Of a DNA stretch of 64,000 nucleotides, positions 8,571 to 17,471 are shown piece by piece; the first letter of the stretch is position 1, and each line of letters begins with the position of its first letter. The notes beneath the pieces are model-generated. The model had not been told where the DNA came from. It was given only the letters and a program-made list of their open reading frames with translations, and made no database searches. This DNA comes from Alicyclobacillus sp. ALC3 (GTDB lineage: Bacteria; Bacillota; Bacilli; Alicyclobacillales; Alicyclobacillaceae), in the NCBI RefSeq assembly GCF_028751195.1, contig NZ_CP066784.1, positions 1,674,001-1,738,000 of the forward strand, written 5' to 3'. The translations under genes were made by a program, and so were the position numbers.

Positions 8571-9782
8571 TTACACCGTTGAGTGATGGAGTCTGACTTC
8601 TCGCGGGAATCCGCGCGGCATGACAGCCTCGAGGAGCGGTGCCCCCCGCGCAGCCTGCGCGGCCGCCTGTTCGTCTGGCCAGAGCGGCGAGAGGAGCAGA
8701 AACAGGCGGTTGGTGACGGGATCATAGAAGGCAGCCGCCGGGGCGGGCCCGTGGGGATTCACGCCAACATTCGCCGCTACCGTATGCAGAATTGCCTGCT
8801 GCTGCCCTTTGTGGTTCAGCGCGAGTGCGCTGACAAACTTGTCGGGTTTGATCATCACCGCAAGCACTGGCGGCGTCGAACCGAGGCTGTACTCGTGGTG
8901 CCTCACTTCGTTCTGGAGGCTGCCCACACTCTCCCCTGTCTGCGGCGCTGTCTGCGGCGCTGTCTGCGGACCTGTCTGCGGGCCTGTCTGCGGGCCTGTC
9001 TGTGGGCCTGTCTGTGGGCCTGTCTGTGGGCCTGTCTGTGGGCCTGTCTGTGGGCCTGTCTGCGGGCCTGTCTGCGGGCCTGTCTGCGGGCCTGTCTGCG
9101 GGCCGTCCGACTGTTCGTTAACGGCGTTCCGCACTGGACCGAGCATCGCGGTAGAAGGCAACGGCTTGCCGGGAGATGTGGTGTCACCCTGATCACTGCT
9201 TGCAGGTGCGGGCCCCGATGCCGCCTTATGGCCTTCGATGAACGGCGTACCGTTCACATACCATCGACCGTCTTTGTGTTCTGCCGTGGTGATCGCGACA
9301 TCTGCCACGTCATCGAGCCGCTTGCCCCGCATCAATCGCTGCGCGACGAACGCCAGAATGATGCCAACTACAACCCCAATGAGCCAGTGCAAGAGATGCA
9401 CCAACACAGTCGTAATGGCGGACACGCCGAAAATGAAGAAAATACGCGCCTCGAACGCCGCCGCGAGGGCTTCGATGTAGGCAGCGCCGCGAGGCACCTG
9501 CTCGCCGTCATCGACATCCTTCCACGCATCTCGCTCGAGGCCGCGCATGGTGTGAAACTGCGCAGTGCCAAGGGAAACGAACACTCCGGCAGTGAAATCG
9601 GGCTTAAAGACTGCCGGCACGGCAAGCGCCCCAATCAAACTCGCGACAAACCCGAGAAACAGTTGGATGGTCAGGCCGTTTGGCCGGGACGGAAACTGTC
9701 CTCGATGGCTGGTTAAAAGCAGCACCGCCGTGACGAGGCCCAGCGCAATACCGAGCACAATGCTTAGAAAAAAGGCATGCAT
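8571..9782 (-). CDS. YIEGIA-family membrane protein with PQTG repeat
   Basis: A 403-aa membrane protein. Residues 1-150 contain four hydrophobic segments (FFLSIVLGIALGLVTAVLLL; LFLGFVASLIGALAVPAVF; FFIFGVSAITTVLVHLLHWL; GVVVGIILAFVAQRL) and the family hallmark as GAAYIEALAAAF (YIEGIA in most members). This family is known from spore formers and has no firm function. A Ser/Pro-rich linker then leads into about 14 GPQT repeats and a soluble C-terminal domain of about 110 residues (DKFVSALALNHKGQQQAILHT) that I do not recognise. The open frame begins at 9962, but ATG at 9782 is preceded by GGAGGAAG and starts at the first helix. The repeat linker is expanded compared with what I would expect for the family. 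Confidence 0.75.
   Translation of the reverse strand: MHAFFLSIVLGIALGLVTAVLLLTSHRGQFPSRPNGLTIQLFLGFVASLIGALAVPAVFKPDFTAGVFVSLGTAQFHTMRGLERDAWKDVDDGEQVPRGAAYIEALAAAFEARIFFIFGVSAITTVLVHLLHWLIGVVVGIILAFVAQRLMRGKRLDDVADVAITTAEHKDGRWYVNGTPFIEGHKAASGPAPASSDQGDTTSPGKPLPSTAMLGPVRNAVNEQSDGPQTGPQTGPQTGPQTGPQTGPQTGPQTGPQTGPQTGPQTGPQTGPQTAPQTAPQTGESVGSLQNEVRHHEYSLGSTPPVLAVMIKPDKFVSALALNHKGQQQAILHTVAANVGVNPHGPAPAAAFYDPVTNRLFLLLSPLWPDEQAAAQAARGAPLLEAVMPRGFPREVRLHHSTV
8938..9107. repeat. 12-bp repeat coding for GPQT
   Basis: About 14 copies of the 12-bp unit GCCTGTCTGCGG or GCCTGTCTGTGG, in frame within the YIEGIA gene. The two variants form blocks (CGG, TGG, CGG), a sign of local copying by slippage or unequal crossover. 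It makes a flexible Pro-Gln-Thr-Gly linker. Confidence 0.95.
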
Positions 9783-10069
9783 AGCGTCGTCTTCCTCCGT
9801 TGCGATGACGTAAGCGAAAGATGCACGTGGACAGATGCCCGCGAAGAATTCAGGCGTCCAATTGTGTGCCGCGCAGTCAGGCGATGCGGCAGGTCCGGCA
9901 GGGTCAGGGGTTGCAACTTGGCGGCGCGACTTGGCGTGGCACGTGAGGCGCCTAAAACACAAGTGGTCATATTAGGCCTGCCCCCACAAGGTGAGTTGTA
10001 TGCTCGTCGCTGTCGGTACGCTCGATGCGCGACTGATCGCAGCGACCTGGTTGGTTGAACGCACCTTTT

Positions 10070-10709
10070 GTGCCACTTTGGCGCTATCCAATCCGGCGCC
10101 CCACACTCATTGCGCCAAAATGGCGCTATCCAACCCGTTTGCGCCATTTTGGCGCTATCCACACCGGCGCACCCCACTCATTGCGCCATTTTGGCGCTAT
10201 CCAATCCATTTGCGCCATTTTGGCGCTATCCACACCATGGCACCCCACTCATTGCGCCAAATTGGCGCTATCCAATCTATTTGCGCCATTTTGGCGCTAT
10301 CCACACGGGCGCACCCCACTCATTGCGCCATTTTGGCGCTATCCACACGGGCGCACCCCACTCATTGCGCCATTTTGGCGCTATCCAACCCGTTTGCGCC
10401 ATTTTGGCGCTATCCACACCGGCGCACCCCACTCATTGCGCCAAATTGGCGCTATCCAATCTATTTGCGCCATTTTGGCGCTATCCACACCGGCGCACCC
10501 CACCCAGTACGCCAAATTGGCGCTATCCAACCCGTTTGCGCCATTTTGGCGCTATCCACACCGGCGCCCCACACTCATTGCGCCATTTTGGCGCTATCCA
10601 CACCATCGCCCTCCACTCATTGCGCCAAATTGGCGCTATCCAATCTATTTGCGCCATTTTGGCGCTATCGATACCGTCACCCCCACTCATTGCGCCAAAT
10701 TGGCGTTAT
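10070..10709. repeat. Array D: about 18 hairpin cores GCGCCA-TTT-TGGCGC
   Basis: A 640-bp array between the divergent YIEGIA and maf genes. Each core has 6-base arms GCGCCA and TGGCGC around TTT, AAA or AAT, followed by TATCC. Cores are separated either by a short spacer (AATCCATTT or AACCCGTTT type, 29-bp step) or by a longer one (ACACCGGCGCACCCCACTCATT type, 42-bp step), in mixed order. The loop varies while the arms are kept. The same core and TATCC tail recur in array E 46 kb away. No gene in this stretch is credible, though long open frames run through it; the rest of 9783-10069 shows nothing I can name. Confidence 0.95.
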
Positions 10710-10875
10710 GCGTGAACAGTCACCGCGCCTGTCAAGCCGCATTGGCCGTATGCACCCCTTGGCGGTCATCTTGGCGGTCCCGGAGTCAGGCCGCTGCCTG
10801 TGGACGCCGTTGCAGCGCCGCCGATCGGGTATAATCCCTCTAAAAGCTTGTACCCATCATGCGGAGGTGGTTCCC

Positions 10876-11694
10876 CTGAATTCATCCGATCTAGATCGCG
10901 AAGACCGGCATCGTGGAGGCCTAGGCAACGTAGGCCTGCAACGCGACGGTCTGCAACGCGACGGCCTGCAACGCGACGGTCTGCAACGCGACGGTCTGCA
11001 ACGCGATGACCGAGAACCTCGAGACCAACGGGTGGCGCGGCGTTTGGTGTTGGCGTCGGGATCGCCAAGACGACTCGAGCTTCTGCGTGGGATTGGACTG
11101 TCATTTGAGGTGAGGCCAAGTGCTGTCGACGAGAGCGTTTCGCCGGACCTAACTCCACAAGAGGTAGTCGAGTCGCTCGCGCTACGCAAGGCGCAAGCTG
11201 TGGCCGAGGAGTTGGCTGGCAACGCGCTGATGGCTGGCAATGCGCTGATGGCAGACGGCGAAGCGGCAGCCGGCCCCCAGGGGGGAAGTGAGCGGGCAGA
11301 CCAGCCGCTCGTAATTGGCGGTGACACAATTGTTGTACTTGACGGGACCGTCCTAGGCAAGCCGAAGAGTGACGATCACGCCTTGCAGATGTTGACCCAA
11401 TTGCAAGGACGCACACACCATGTCTACTCAGGCCTGTGCATCGTCGACCTCGCGACGGGTGCGACTTCTGTGGCTCACAGTCGAACTGCGGTGACGATGC
11501 GTTCGCTTGATGAAGAGCAGATCCGACTCTATATTGCGACCGGTGAACCACACGACAAAGCGGGAGCGTACGCGATCCAAGGATACGGAGCCACGCTTGT
11601 GACCGAGATTGTAGGTGACTATTTTACAGTCGTTGGCCTGCCTCTGGCGCTACTCAGCGACCTTTTGGCCCAGCACGGTGTCCACATCCTGTGA
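10876..11694 (+). CDS. maf: Maf-family nucleotide pyrophosphatase
   Basis: Maf proteins hydrolyse non-canonical or modified nucleoside triphosphates (dTTP/UTP, m5UTP and similar) and influence septum formation. The core starts RLVLASGSPRRLELL, the substrate-binding SxSPRR motif, continues with the ESLALRKA and VIGGDTIVVLDGTVLGKP motifs, and ends GAYAIQGYGATLVTEIVGDYFTVVGLP, all typical. Two oddities: an N-terminal extension made of five GLQRD repeats, and an insert with a duplicated NALMAG. The start is unclear: GGAGG at 10863-10867 points to a CTG at 10876 (8-base spacing); GTG at 10867 is in frame but overlaps that site, and GTG near 11031 would drop the repeats. A TATAAT at 10830-10835 is a likely -10 box. 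Confidence 0.88.
   Translation: MNSSDLDREDRHRGGLGNVGLQRDGLQRDGLQRDGLQRDGLQRDDREPRDQRVARRLVLASGSPRRLELLRGIGLSFEVRPSAVDESVSPDLTPQEVVESLALRKAQAVAEELAGNALMAGNALMADGEAAAGPQGGSERADQPLVIGGDTIVVLDGTVLGKPKSDDHALQMLTQLQGRTHHVYSGLCIVDLATGATSVAHSRTAVTMRSLDEEQIRLYIATGEPHDKAGAYAIQGYGATLVTEIVGDYFTVVGLPLALLSDLLAQHGVHIL
10933..11008. repeat. 15-bp repeat coding for GLQRD
   Basis: Five copies of GGTCTGCAACGCGAC (with GGC in place of GGT in some), in frame at the start of the maf frame. If translation begins upstream, it adds a charged tail before the catalytic fold; if translation begins near 11031, it is leader sequence. Confidence 0.9.
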
Positions 11695-11821
11695 CCCGCC
11701 ACGGCGCCCACAGGCTCAGACCACGGTCCCGCCACGGCGTCCACGGCCTCTGACCAATGCCCTGTCCGCGAGTCGTATGGAAGCGCATCCATGCGACCGT
11801 GTTAGTTTTTGAACCGTCTGT

Positions 11822-11841
11822 GTTTTCACATGACAGAAAAC
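11822..11841. promoter_or_regulatory. Inverted repeat upstream of the acyl-CoA ligase operon
   Basis: Arms GTTTTC (11822-11827) and GAAAAC (11836-11841) with an 8-base gap lie 56 bases before the ligase start, in the maf-ligase interval. It could be an operator for a fatty-acid-type regulator, but no matching regulator is nearby and no -35/-10 pair is clear. Confidence 0.25.
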
Positions 11842-11896
11842 GCGTTCATCGACCGAACCCTTTGATCAGAAACACGTTCGGAGGGGGGAACTACTG

Positions 11897-14473
11897 GTGA
11901 ACCTCGTAGGACTACTCGAGGGAAGTGTAAGGCAGTACGGTGACAAAGCAGCGATGCAGTACAAATACGGCGGCGAATGGCAGTCGCTGACGTATCAGCA
12001 GTTGTGGCGGCAGATTAGCGAGTTCGCAGCCGGACTAGCAGCACAAGGTGTAAAACCTGGCGACAAAGTGGCAATTCTGTCGGAGAATTGCCCGGAATGG
12101 GTGATCACGGACTTCGCCATCCTTGGCCTTGGCGCTGTGACGGTACCAGTCTACCCGACAGTGCCGGCTGATCAAGTTGGATTCATTCTCCGAAACGCTG
12201 ACGTCACCATCGCGATTGTCGAGAACGCCGAGCAGTTGCAAAAAATCGAGCAAGTGTGGCCGGAGCAGTTACTGCGCGCCATCGTGATCGACGGGCGCGT
12301 GAGTGCTGTCGACCGCACAGTGCTGTCGTTCGCCGACGTTCTGCAAAACGGCCGCGCGTTGAGCACGCCAGGCAAGCCTTCTGCTCTATCAAACTTCCGC
12401 AACATTCCGGATGATTCGCTAGCAACGATTGTTCACACATCAGGTACGTCGGGATTGCCAAAGGGCGTTATGCTCAGCCACCGCAATATCGTGACGAACG
12501 TCAAGGCAGCACTTCAAGTACTGCCTGTCGAAGCGACGGACCTCACGCTGTCGTATTTGCCCTTGTCTCATATCTTTGAGCGCACCGTTGAAGAGTTTGC
12601 GCTGTTGTCGACAGGGGCAACGGTGTGTTACTCGGAGGGCATTGACAAGATCCAGGAGAACCTTGCGGAAATTTGTCCGACTATTCTCATCTCTGTCCCC
12701 CGCCTGCTTGAAAAGGTGTACTCCAAAGTCCAAGCACAGATCGAGGATGCGCCAAAGGCCATCAAAGGAATTTTGAACAAGGGCATCCAAGGCGAGCGGA
12801 ACAGCGGCATGGCCTACCGACTGGTCGATCGGTTAGTGTTCAAAAAACTGCGCGTTGGCCTCGGCGGCCGTGTGCGCGCTGTTGTCTCTGGCGGTGCTGG
12901 TTTATCTGGCGACATCGCCCGCTTCTACACGAAAGCGGGCATCCCGGTGTATGAAGGCTACGGAATGACGGAGACTGCTCCAGTCATCGCAGCCAACCCG
13001 TTTGGCCAAAGCCGACCAGGTACCGTCGGTCGGGCAGTCCCCGGTGTTGAAGTCCGCACGGCGGAAGACGGAGAGCTGCTCGTACGCGGCCCCAACGTCA
13101 TGATGGGTTACTACAAACAGGCAGACGAGACCAAGAAGACGGTCAGCGAGGACGGTTGGCTGCACACCGGCGACATCGCGGAGATTGAGCCAGACGGCTA
13201 TATCCGCATTGTCGACCGCAAGAAGAACATCCTAGTGCTCGCGACAGGCAAGAACGTCGCACCTTTCCCGATTGAAAACGCCATCTCCCTTTCCCCTTAC
13301 ATCTCTGAAGCAATCCTTGTCGGCGACGGTTTGAAGTACGTCAGCGCGCTCATCGTTCCAGACTTTGAAGCGCTACAGCCGATGGCAACGTCACTCGGCC
13401 TCAGCGAGAACACAGCGACTTGGATCACGCAGCCCGAGATCGGCACTCTGATGCAACGGGAAGTGGCAAAGGCGGTCGGCAAATTCGCGCCGTTCGAACA
13501 GCCAAAGCGCATGGCTCTCCTACCGCACGCACTGACTGTGGAAGGCGGTGACATCACCCCTTCGCTCAAAGTCAAAATGAAAGTCATTCGCCAAAAGTAC
13601 GGCCATGTCATCGAGGCGATGTACACAGGTCAAGACTTCATCCCTGTGGAACTGACCGGCGCCAATGAAGAAGGTGCGTCGGAAATGCCGTCCGCGCTTG
13701 TGGCTGCCACATCCGCCGAAAGTGGCCTCGTGAACCGCAGTATCCCAGATGGCGCTATCACTCCAAGCCAGTTCCGGGCTCAAATGTACGGAAAAGAGAA
13801 CACAGCCCCTTCTGACCTCAATGGCAAGCGCAGAGGCCCGCACAGAGGCCAGCGCAACCTGGCAAAGGCAAAAAACGCACCAGCGCCCGGAACCGCCGTC
13901 CCCACTGCAGAAGCAAGCTCACTCGCATCTCCGAAGCCGCGCAGGTCTGGGTTCAAACTGATTATCGCCCTCGTCATTGCAGCGATTGTGGGAAGCGGCG
14001 CGGCACTTTTGCACGGCAAGTTGAAAATCCCCGCGAGCGCAAACTTGAACGGTGAAATCGCCTCGATCAACACGAAGAACGACAGTATCAGCAAGGTCAA
14101 CCAGCAGATTGTCAACACCATGCAAAAGGTCAACCAGACGGCCGGGCTAACCGGTCAGATCGGCTCGAACCTAAAAAACCTGCAAGGCGGGATTTCTAAC
14201 CAAGGCAACCTGTTATCCGGACTCGATCAACTCAGTTCGGAACAGGTTCAACTCAGCCGTCAGCTGAACGGCTTGTCGCAAACGCTCGTCGCCTCTCTCT
14301 CCGCGGTCGATCAATCGGCAGTGAGTGAACACCGCTCCGTGGCGAGCATGGCCCAGACGGCGAACCAACTGTCGAACACAGCCGCACAGATGCTGACGAG
14401 CAACCAACAGTCGGCGGTTAAGTTGGCGCAGGCGCGGGCGGAAGCCGACCAAGTCGCACGCGAAATGCCGTAG
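11897..14473 (+). CDS. Long-chain acyl-CoA synthetase with membrane-anchored coiled-coil tail
   Basis: An 858-aa fusion. Residues 1-580 are an AMP-forming acyl-CoA synthetase that activates a fatty acid through acyl-adenylate: P-loop-like TSGTSGLPKG at 181-190, YGMTETAP at 355, GWLHTGDIAEIEPDGYI at 420, and VDRKKNILVLATGKNVAP at 439. The family normally ends near here with the catalytic Lys region (ITPSLKVKMK, 553-562). Instead a basic, Pro/Ala-rich linker follows (585-683), one membrane helix (FKLIIALVIAAIVGSGAALL, 686-705) and about 150 residues of Gln/Ser/Asn-rich helical heptads to the end. GTG at 11897 follows GGAGGGGGG. The next genes encode proteins that look like this tail alone. Confidence 0.92.
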   Translation: MNLVGLLEGSVRQYGDKAAMQYKYGGEWQSLTYQQLWRQISEFAAGLAAQGVKPGDKVAILSENCPEWVITDFAILGLGAVTVPVYPTVPADQVGFILRNADVTIAIVENAEQLQKIEQVWPEQLLRAIVIDGRVSAVDRTVLSFADVLQNGRALSTPGKPSALSNFRNIPDDSLATIVHTSGTSGLPKGVMLSHRNIVTNVKAALQVLPVEATDLTLSYLPLSHIFERTVEEFALLSTGATVCYSEGIDKIQENLAEICPTILISVPRLLEKVYSKVQAQIEDAPKAIKGILNKGIQGERNSGMAYRLVDRLVFKKLRVGLGGRVRAVVSGGAGLSGDIARFYTKAGIPVYEGYGMTETAPVIAANPFGQSRPGTVGRAVPGVEVRTAEDGELLVRGPNVMMGYYKQADETKKTVSEDGWLHTGDIAEIEPDGYIRIVDRKKNILVLATGKNVAPFPIENAISLSPYISEAILVGDGLKYVSALIVPDFEALQPMATSLGLSENTATWITQPEIGTLMQREVAKAVGKFAPFEQPKRMALLPHALTVEGGDITPSLKVKMKVIRQKYGHVIEAMYTGQDFIPVELTGANEEGASEMPSALVAATSAESGLVNRSIPDGAITPSQFRAQMYGKENTAPSDLNGKRRGPHRGQRNLAKAKNAPAPGTAVPTAEASSLASPKPRRSGFKLIIALVIAAIVGSGAALLHGKLKIPASANLNGEIASINTKNDSISKVNQQIVNTMQKVNQTAGLTGQIGSNLKNLQGGISNQGNLLSGLDQLSSEQVQLSRQLNGLSQTLVASLSAVDQSAVSEHRSVASMAQTANQLSNTAAQMLTSNQQSAVKLAQARAEADQVAREMP

Positions 14474-14489
14474 AGAGGAGGCGCACGAC

Positions 14490-14990
14490 ATGAGCAAACT
14501 AGTGAGTTACATCGGTATGGTGGTCGCGTTCGCGATTTTCGTCGACCTGATGACCACTACCTTTGAGCTCGCGCGAGTCGACAAAGGGCTGAACTCCAGT
14601 CTGCAATCGACTTCCCAGCTTGTCTCGATTGAGCAGGCTGTAACGAAGAAGAACGCAGCCCTGCCCGGCGTGTTGAAAACAACTGAGCAGATGAACGGGC
14701 AGTTGAAGGGAATCTCGAGCACTACAGCGGCTACCCGCAACAACATCAACCTAATCGCGTCCTTAAACGCCGGTACTCTGCGACTCAACATCGAACAGGC
14801 AGCCATCGCCAGCAACAGCGGCAAGGCAATTGGCGCGGTCATCCAGGACCTTGCGCAGCTTCAGAAGGCGACGTCCTCGCTTGGAAATGAACTCGCAAGT
14901 CTCGACCACGTGATCGTACAGGACCGCGCGAACCTCGATCAGATGAAATCTGCCACCACCACCATGAACCAGAAAACACCGGGGGTGTGA
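14490..14990 (+). CDS. Small membrane-anchored coiled-coil protein 1 of the ligase operon
   Basis: A 166-aa protein of unknown family. Residues 6-24 form one membrane helix (YIGMVVAFAIFVDLMTT); the remainder is predicted long helix with Leu/Ile/Val at heptad spacing and many Ser, Thr, Gln and Asn (TTEQMNGQLKGISSTTAATR). It has no catalytic motif and no Cys. It starts 17 bases after the ligase stop with AGAGGAGG upstream and ends 3 bases before the next gene. Architecture mirrors residues 686-858 of the ligase, suggesting that both tails pack together at the membrane; this is inference. Confidence 0.75.
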   Translation: MSKLVSYIGMVVAFAIFVDLMTTTFELARVDKGLNSSLQSTSQLVSIEQAVTKKNAALPGVLKTTEQMNGQLKGISSTTAATRNNINLIASLNAGTLRLNIEQAAIASNSGKAIGAVIQDLAQLQKATSSLGNELASLDHVIVQDRANLDQMKSATTTMNQKTPGV

Positions 14991-14993
14991 GCC

Positions 14994-15527
14994 GTGAAAG
15001 AGACCACCGAAAAAGTCGTCCGTGCACTCTCCGTACCGAAAGTAATCACTGTCTTGTGTCTTATCGCAATGGGCGTTAATGGGCTTTTGCAACTGAGCTT
15101 GCAGCGGGACATGGCTGCAAAAACAACGATGTTACAAGCGCGCGTCGCAGCGGCAGGGCAATTGACGGGGCAGATGAACAGCGGTCTAGCCGGTCTGAAA
15201 CCGCTCGCGACGACAAGCGGCCAGATGCAGGGGACGCTCAGCCAAGTCGAAGCCTTGACCGCTGCGATGAACCAAAGTCTCAGTGCCCTCGACCAAACGG
15301 TCGCGAACATCAACAGCACAGCCAAAACGATTCACGGTTCCGTCGCTGAATCGACAACCGAGCTCGCAACTCTGCATCAGTCCAGTCAGCAGTTGAGCCA
15401 GATTCTCTCTGGCTTGCAATCGACAAACACAAACGTCGTCAGCCAGTTGAACGCAATGATCGCAGACCAGCAAGCGATCAATCAGAACCTATCACAGATG
15501 AACGCCAAAACAGCCATCCTGCCGTAG
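14994..15527 (+). CDS. Small membrane-anchored coiled-coil protein 2 of the ligase operon
   Basis: A 177-aa protein. A short basic cytoplasmic start (MKETTEKVVRALSVPK) precedes one membrane helix (VITVLCLIAMGVNGLLQL, about 17-34) and then a long helical region with repeated patterns such as QVEALTAAMNQSLSALDQTV and QSSQQLSQILSGLQ. Compositionally it resembles the periplasmic signalling part of chemoreceptors, but it lacks HAMP and methylation domains. GTG at 14994 follows GGGGGTG and sits 3 bases after the preceding stop, so translation is probably coupled. No function is known to me. Confidence 0.75.
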   Translation: MKETTEKVVRALSVPKVITVLCLIAMGVNGLLQLSLQRDMAAKTTMLQARVAAAGQLTGQMNSGLAGLKPLATTSGQMQGTLSQVEALTAAMNQSLSALDQTVANINSTAKTIHGSVAESTTELATLHQSSQQLSQILSGLQSTNTNVVSQLNAMIADQQAINQNLSQMNAKTAILP

Positions 15528-15570
15528 GCGGCGAAGCCTGTCAGTACTCGTAACTCGTACGTCGGGCGAT

Positions 15571-15723
15571 CACGTCGGTGCAACGTCCGTGCAACGTCGG
15601 TGCAACGTCGGTCCATCGCGTCGGTCCATCGCGTCCGTGCAACGTCCGTGCAACGTCCGTGCAACGTCCGTGCAACGTCCGTGCAACGTCCGTGCAACGT
15701 CCGTGCAACGTCCGTGCAACGTC
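15571..15723. repeat. 11-bp repeat upstream of coiled-coil gene 3
   Basis: About a dozen copies of CAACGTCCGTG, with variants CAACGTCGGTG and CATCGCGTCGGTC at the left end. The step is 11 bp, not a multiple of three, and it ends just before an AAGGAGG site, so it is leader DNA, although an open frame runs through it by chance. It could affect mRNA structure between genes of the operon. Confidence 0.9.
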
Positions 15724-15741
15724 AAGAAGGAGGTCATGAGG

Positions 15742-16572
15742 ATGACACCCGCAGTCCACCCCCGAGCGAACAGCCTGAAAGGTCTCAAAATCGGCGCGGG
15801 CGTTGTAGTCGTCGCGCTCTGCGTCGGGGCCGTCTCGATGGTGCCAAAATCGACGCTCGCTGGTCTCGCGAAAAACAACATCTTCAGTCTAGTTGGGAGC
15901 CTCAACGGTACAACCGGTCAAATGCTCCAGCACACTGAGCAACTTCGCGCGAACGTGAATGGCGTGCAAGTTCAGCTTAGCCAGTTGCAGCAACAAGACG
16001 CCATCGTGCAGCAACAACAGCGTACCGGTGCACAATTGCAACAGCAAATGACGACACAAACACAGCTCACCCGCCAAGGCGTCACCTTGATGCAGGCGCT
16101 GCTCACCGAAGAAGCCAAGCTCTCACACGTTACGGCCCAAGTCGCGGCCCAGAGTGGCCAACTCACAGGCGTCGTGCAGCAGAACGCAAGCGTATTACAG
16201 CAGTTGCTCGGCTCACTGGTTACGAGCAGTCAAGAGTCAAACCAGTTGAACCACCAACTGGGTCTGTTACTCGCCCAGCTCGGCAACTCCGTGCAGGAGT
16301 TTAAAGTGTTTGGCCAAGTTGACAAACTGCTTGGTAGCCTGACGGGATCGCACAGTGGATTGGGTCTTTTATCCGGCGTCGGCAACTTGCTCGGGAGCGT
16401 ATCTGGTAACGGCAGCAAAACCGGATCGAATTCGGGGAGCACCGCGTCGCACACGAACAACACGGCAAACAACGGAACATCCGCAGGCAGCACCCACAAC
16501 AGCACATCCAATACGACCGGAGGCAACAGCGGTGGCGGCTTACTAGGCGGTTTGCTCGGCAACCTGTTTTAA
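15742..16572 (+). CDS. Membrane-anchored coiled-coil protein 3 of the ligase operon
   Basis: A 276-aa protein, the largest of the series. Membrane helix about 15-34 (KIGAGVVVVALCVGAVSMVP), then Gln-rich heptads (LSQLQQQDAIVQQQQ; GAQLQQQMTTQTQL) to about residue 185, then a low-complexity Ser/Asn/Thr/Gly stretch and a hydrophobic Gly/Leu C-terminus (GGGLLGGLLGNLF). AGGAGG lies 8 bases before the second ATG (15742) and only 2 before the first (15736), so 15742 is chosen. The open frame reaches back through the 11-bp repeats, which I exclude. Partner of the other tail-like proteins by position and design. Confidence 0.72.
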   Translation: MTPAVHPRANSLKGLKIGAGVVVVALCVGAVSMVPKSTLAGLAKNNIFSLVGSLNGTTGQMLQHTEQLRANVNGVQVQLSQLQQQDAIVQQQQRTGAQLQQQMTTQTQLTRQGVTLMQALLTEEAKLSHVTAQVAAQSGQLTGVVQQNASVLQQLLGSLVTSSQESNQLNHQLGLLLAQLGNSVQEFKVFGQVDKLLGSLTGSHSGLGLLSGVGNLLGSVSGNGSKTGSNSGSTASHTNNTANNGTSAGSTHNSTSNTTGGNSGGGLLGGLLGNLF

Positions 16573-16596
16573 GAGGTCGGCATAGGGGGAATCACG

Positions 16597-17118
16597 ATGA
16601 AAGGAATGAACGTGCTGCTTGGCGTGTTGGCTATCGCGGGGCTCGGAACCACGCTCTACAGCTTGAGCCAGCAGACCAAGGTCCAGCAGCAAATGAACCA
16701 CACGATGGTTGCCATCGACCAGAGTATCATCACCAGCGGCCAGGTCACGCACCAGACCAACAAGGTGCTCGCGCCGCTGACTGCGACAACCACTGCTCTA
16801 GCAGATATCGAAAAACAGGAACAAGTGACGGTCGGAAACTTGGCTGCAATGAACGAACACTTATCTCATATCAACCAAAGCGAAGCAGGGATTGTACAAA
16901 CCCTGCTAGCGCTCAACCAGTCGACAGGTGGGGCAAGCACTGAACTGAGTGCCATCGCAAACGTCAACCGCGGCTTGTTGTCCACTTCTGAACAATCGTC
17001 TGGCCAAGCGGCTACAGAAGCAAGTCAGGTCGGGCAGCTCAATTCGATGACTACGACATCAATCAGCGAAATGACGAAATTAAACAACAAGCTCGCAGCG
17101 CTCAAAGCCTTACCGTAA
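16597..17118 (+). CDS. Small membrane-anchored coiled-coil protein 4 of the ligase operon
   Basis: A 173-aa protein with a membrane helix at its very start (MNVLLGVLAIAGLGTTLYSL, about 4-23) and then about 145 residues of helical heptads (QTKVQQQMNHTMVAIDQSI; LNSMTTTSISEMTKLNNKLA). The C-terminal ALP resembles those of proteins 2 (AILP) and the ligase (REMP), a short shared ending worth noting. ATG at 16597 follows GGGGGAA, 24 bases after gene 3. No enzyme motif is visible. Confidence 0.74.
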   Translation: MKGMNVLLGVLAIAGLGTTLYSLSQQTKVQQQMNHTMVAIDQSIITSGQVTHQTNKVLAPLTATTTALADIEKQEQVTVGNLAAMNEHLSHINQSEAGIVQTLLALNQSTGGASTELSAIANVNRGLLSTSEQSSGQAATEASQVGQLNSMTTTSISEMTKLNNKLAALKALP

Positions 17119-17163
17119 CCCCATCCAGGAACACACTAGGAACACGCTCGGAGGTGTCTTCGA

Positions 17164-17331
17164 ATGTTTACGGTCATTCTCATCATTTCACTTGTCATGA
17201 TGATCTACGGAGCCGCTCGCACCGCTTACGAAGACTATAAGCGGCACCAGCACGTCGGGGTACACGCGCTGTGGATCCCGGGTGGCGCCCTGTTCTTTGC
17301 CCTCGGTGTCTGGGCGTACGGGTGGCTATGA
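17164..17331 (+). CDS. Small two-helix membrane protein at the end of the ligase operon
   Basis: A 55-aa protein. Two membrane helices, residues 2-18 (FTVILIISLVMMIYGAA) and 35-54 (LWIPGGALFFALGVWAYGWL), flank a charged loop with YEDYKRHQH. ATG at 17164 is preceded by CGGAGGTG with 8-9 base spacing, and the gene lies 45 bases after coiled-coil gene 4. The strong ribosome binding site and hydrophobic pattern support it as a real gene despite its size. It may be a membrane partner of the ligase assembly; no homologue is recalled. Confidence 0.65.
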   Translation: MFTVILIISLVMMIYGAARTAYEDYKRHQHVGVHALWIPGGALFFALGVWAYGWL

Positions 17332-17471
17332 CATGAGCACATGGATGGCTGTGACCGGAGTGACCGGCGCTGCGTCTTTGCGCATCCCAACCTGGTCTCA
17401 AAGTCATCGACGGCAAGTGCTTCATGCGGGAGCACAGTCGACTACTCCCTGACAAACCGATGTGACGTTCG

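Noticed and set aside
9991..10875. Long open frames through array D, joined to maf in one frame
   Set aside because: The frame is open because mixed 29/42-bp units avoid stops by chance. maf homology starts only after 11030, and GGAGG at 10863 marks the real leader.
17333..17452. 39-codon frame directly after the 55-aa membrane protein
   Set aside because: No ribosome binding site, no hydrophobic or conserved pattern, and it points into the GH18 gene end.
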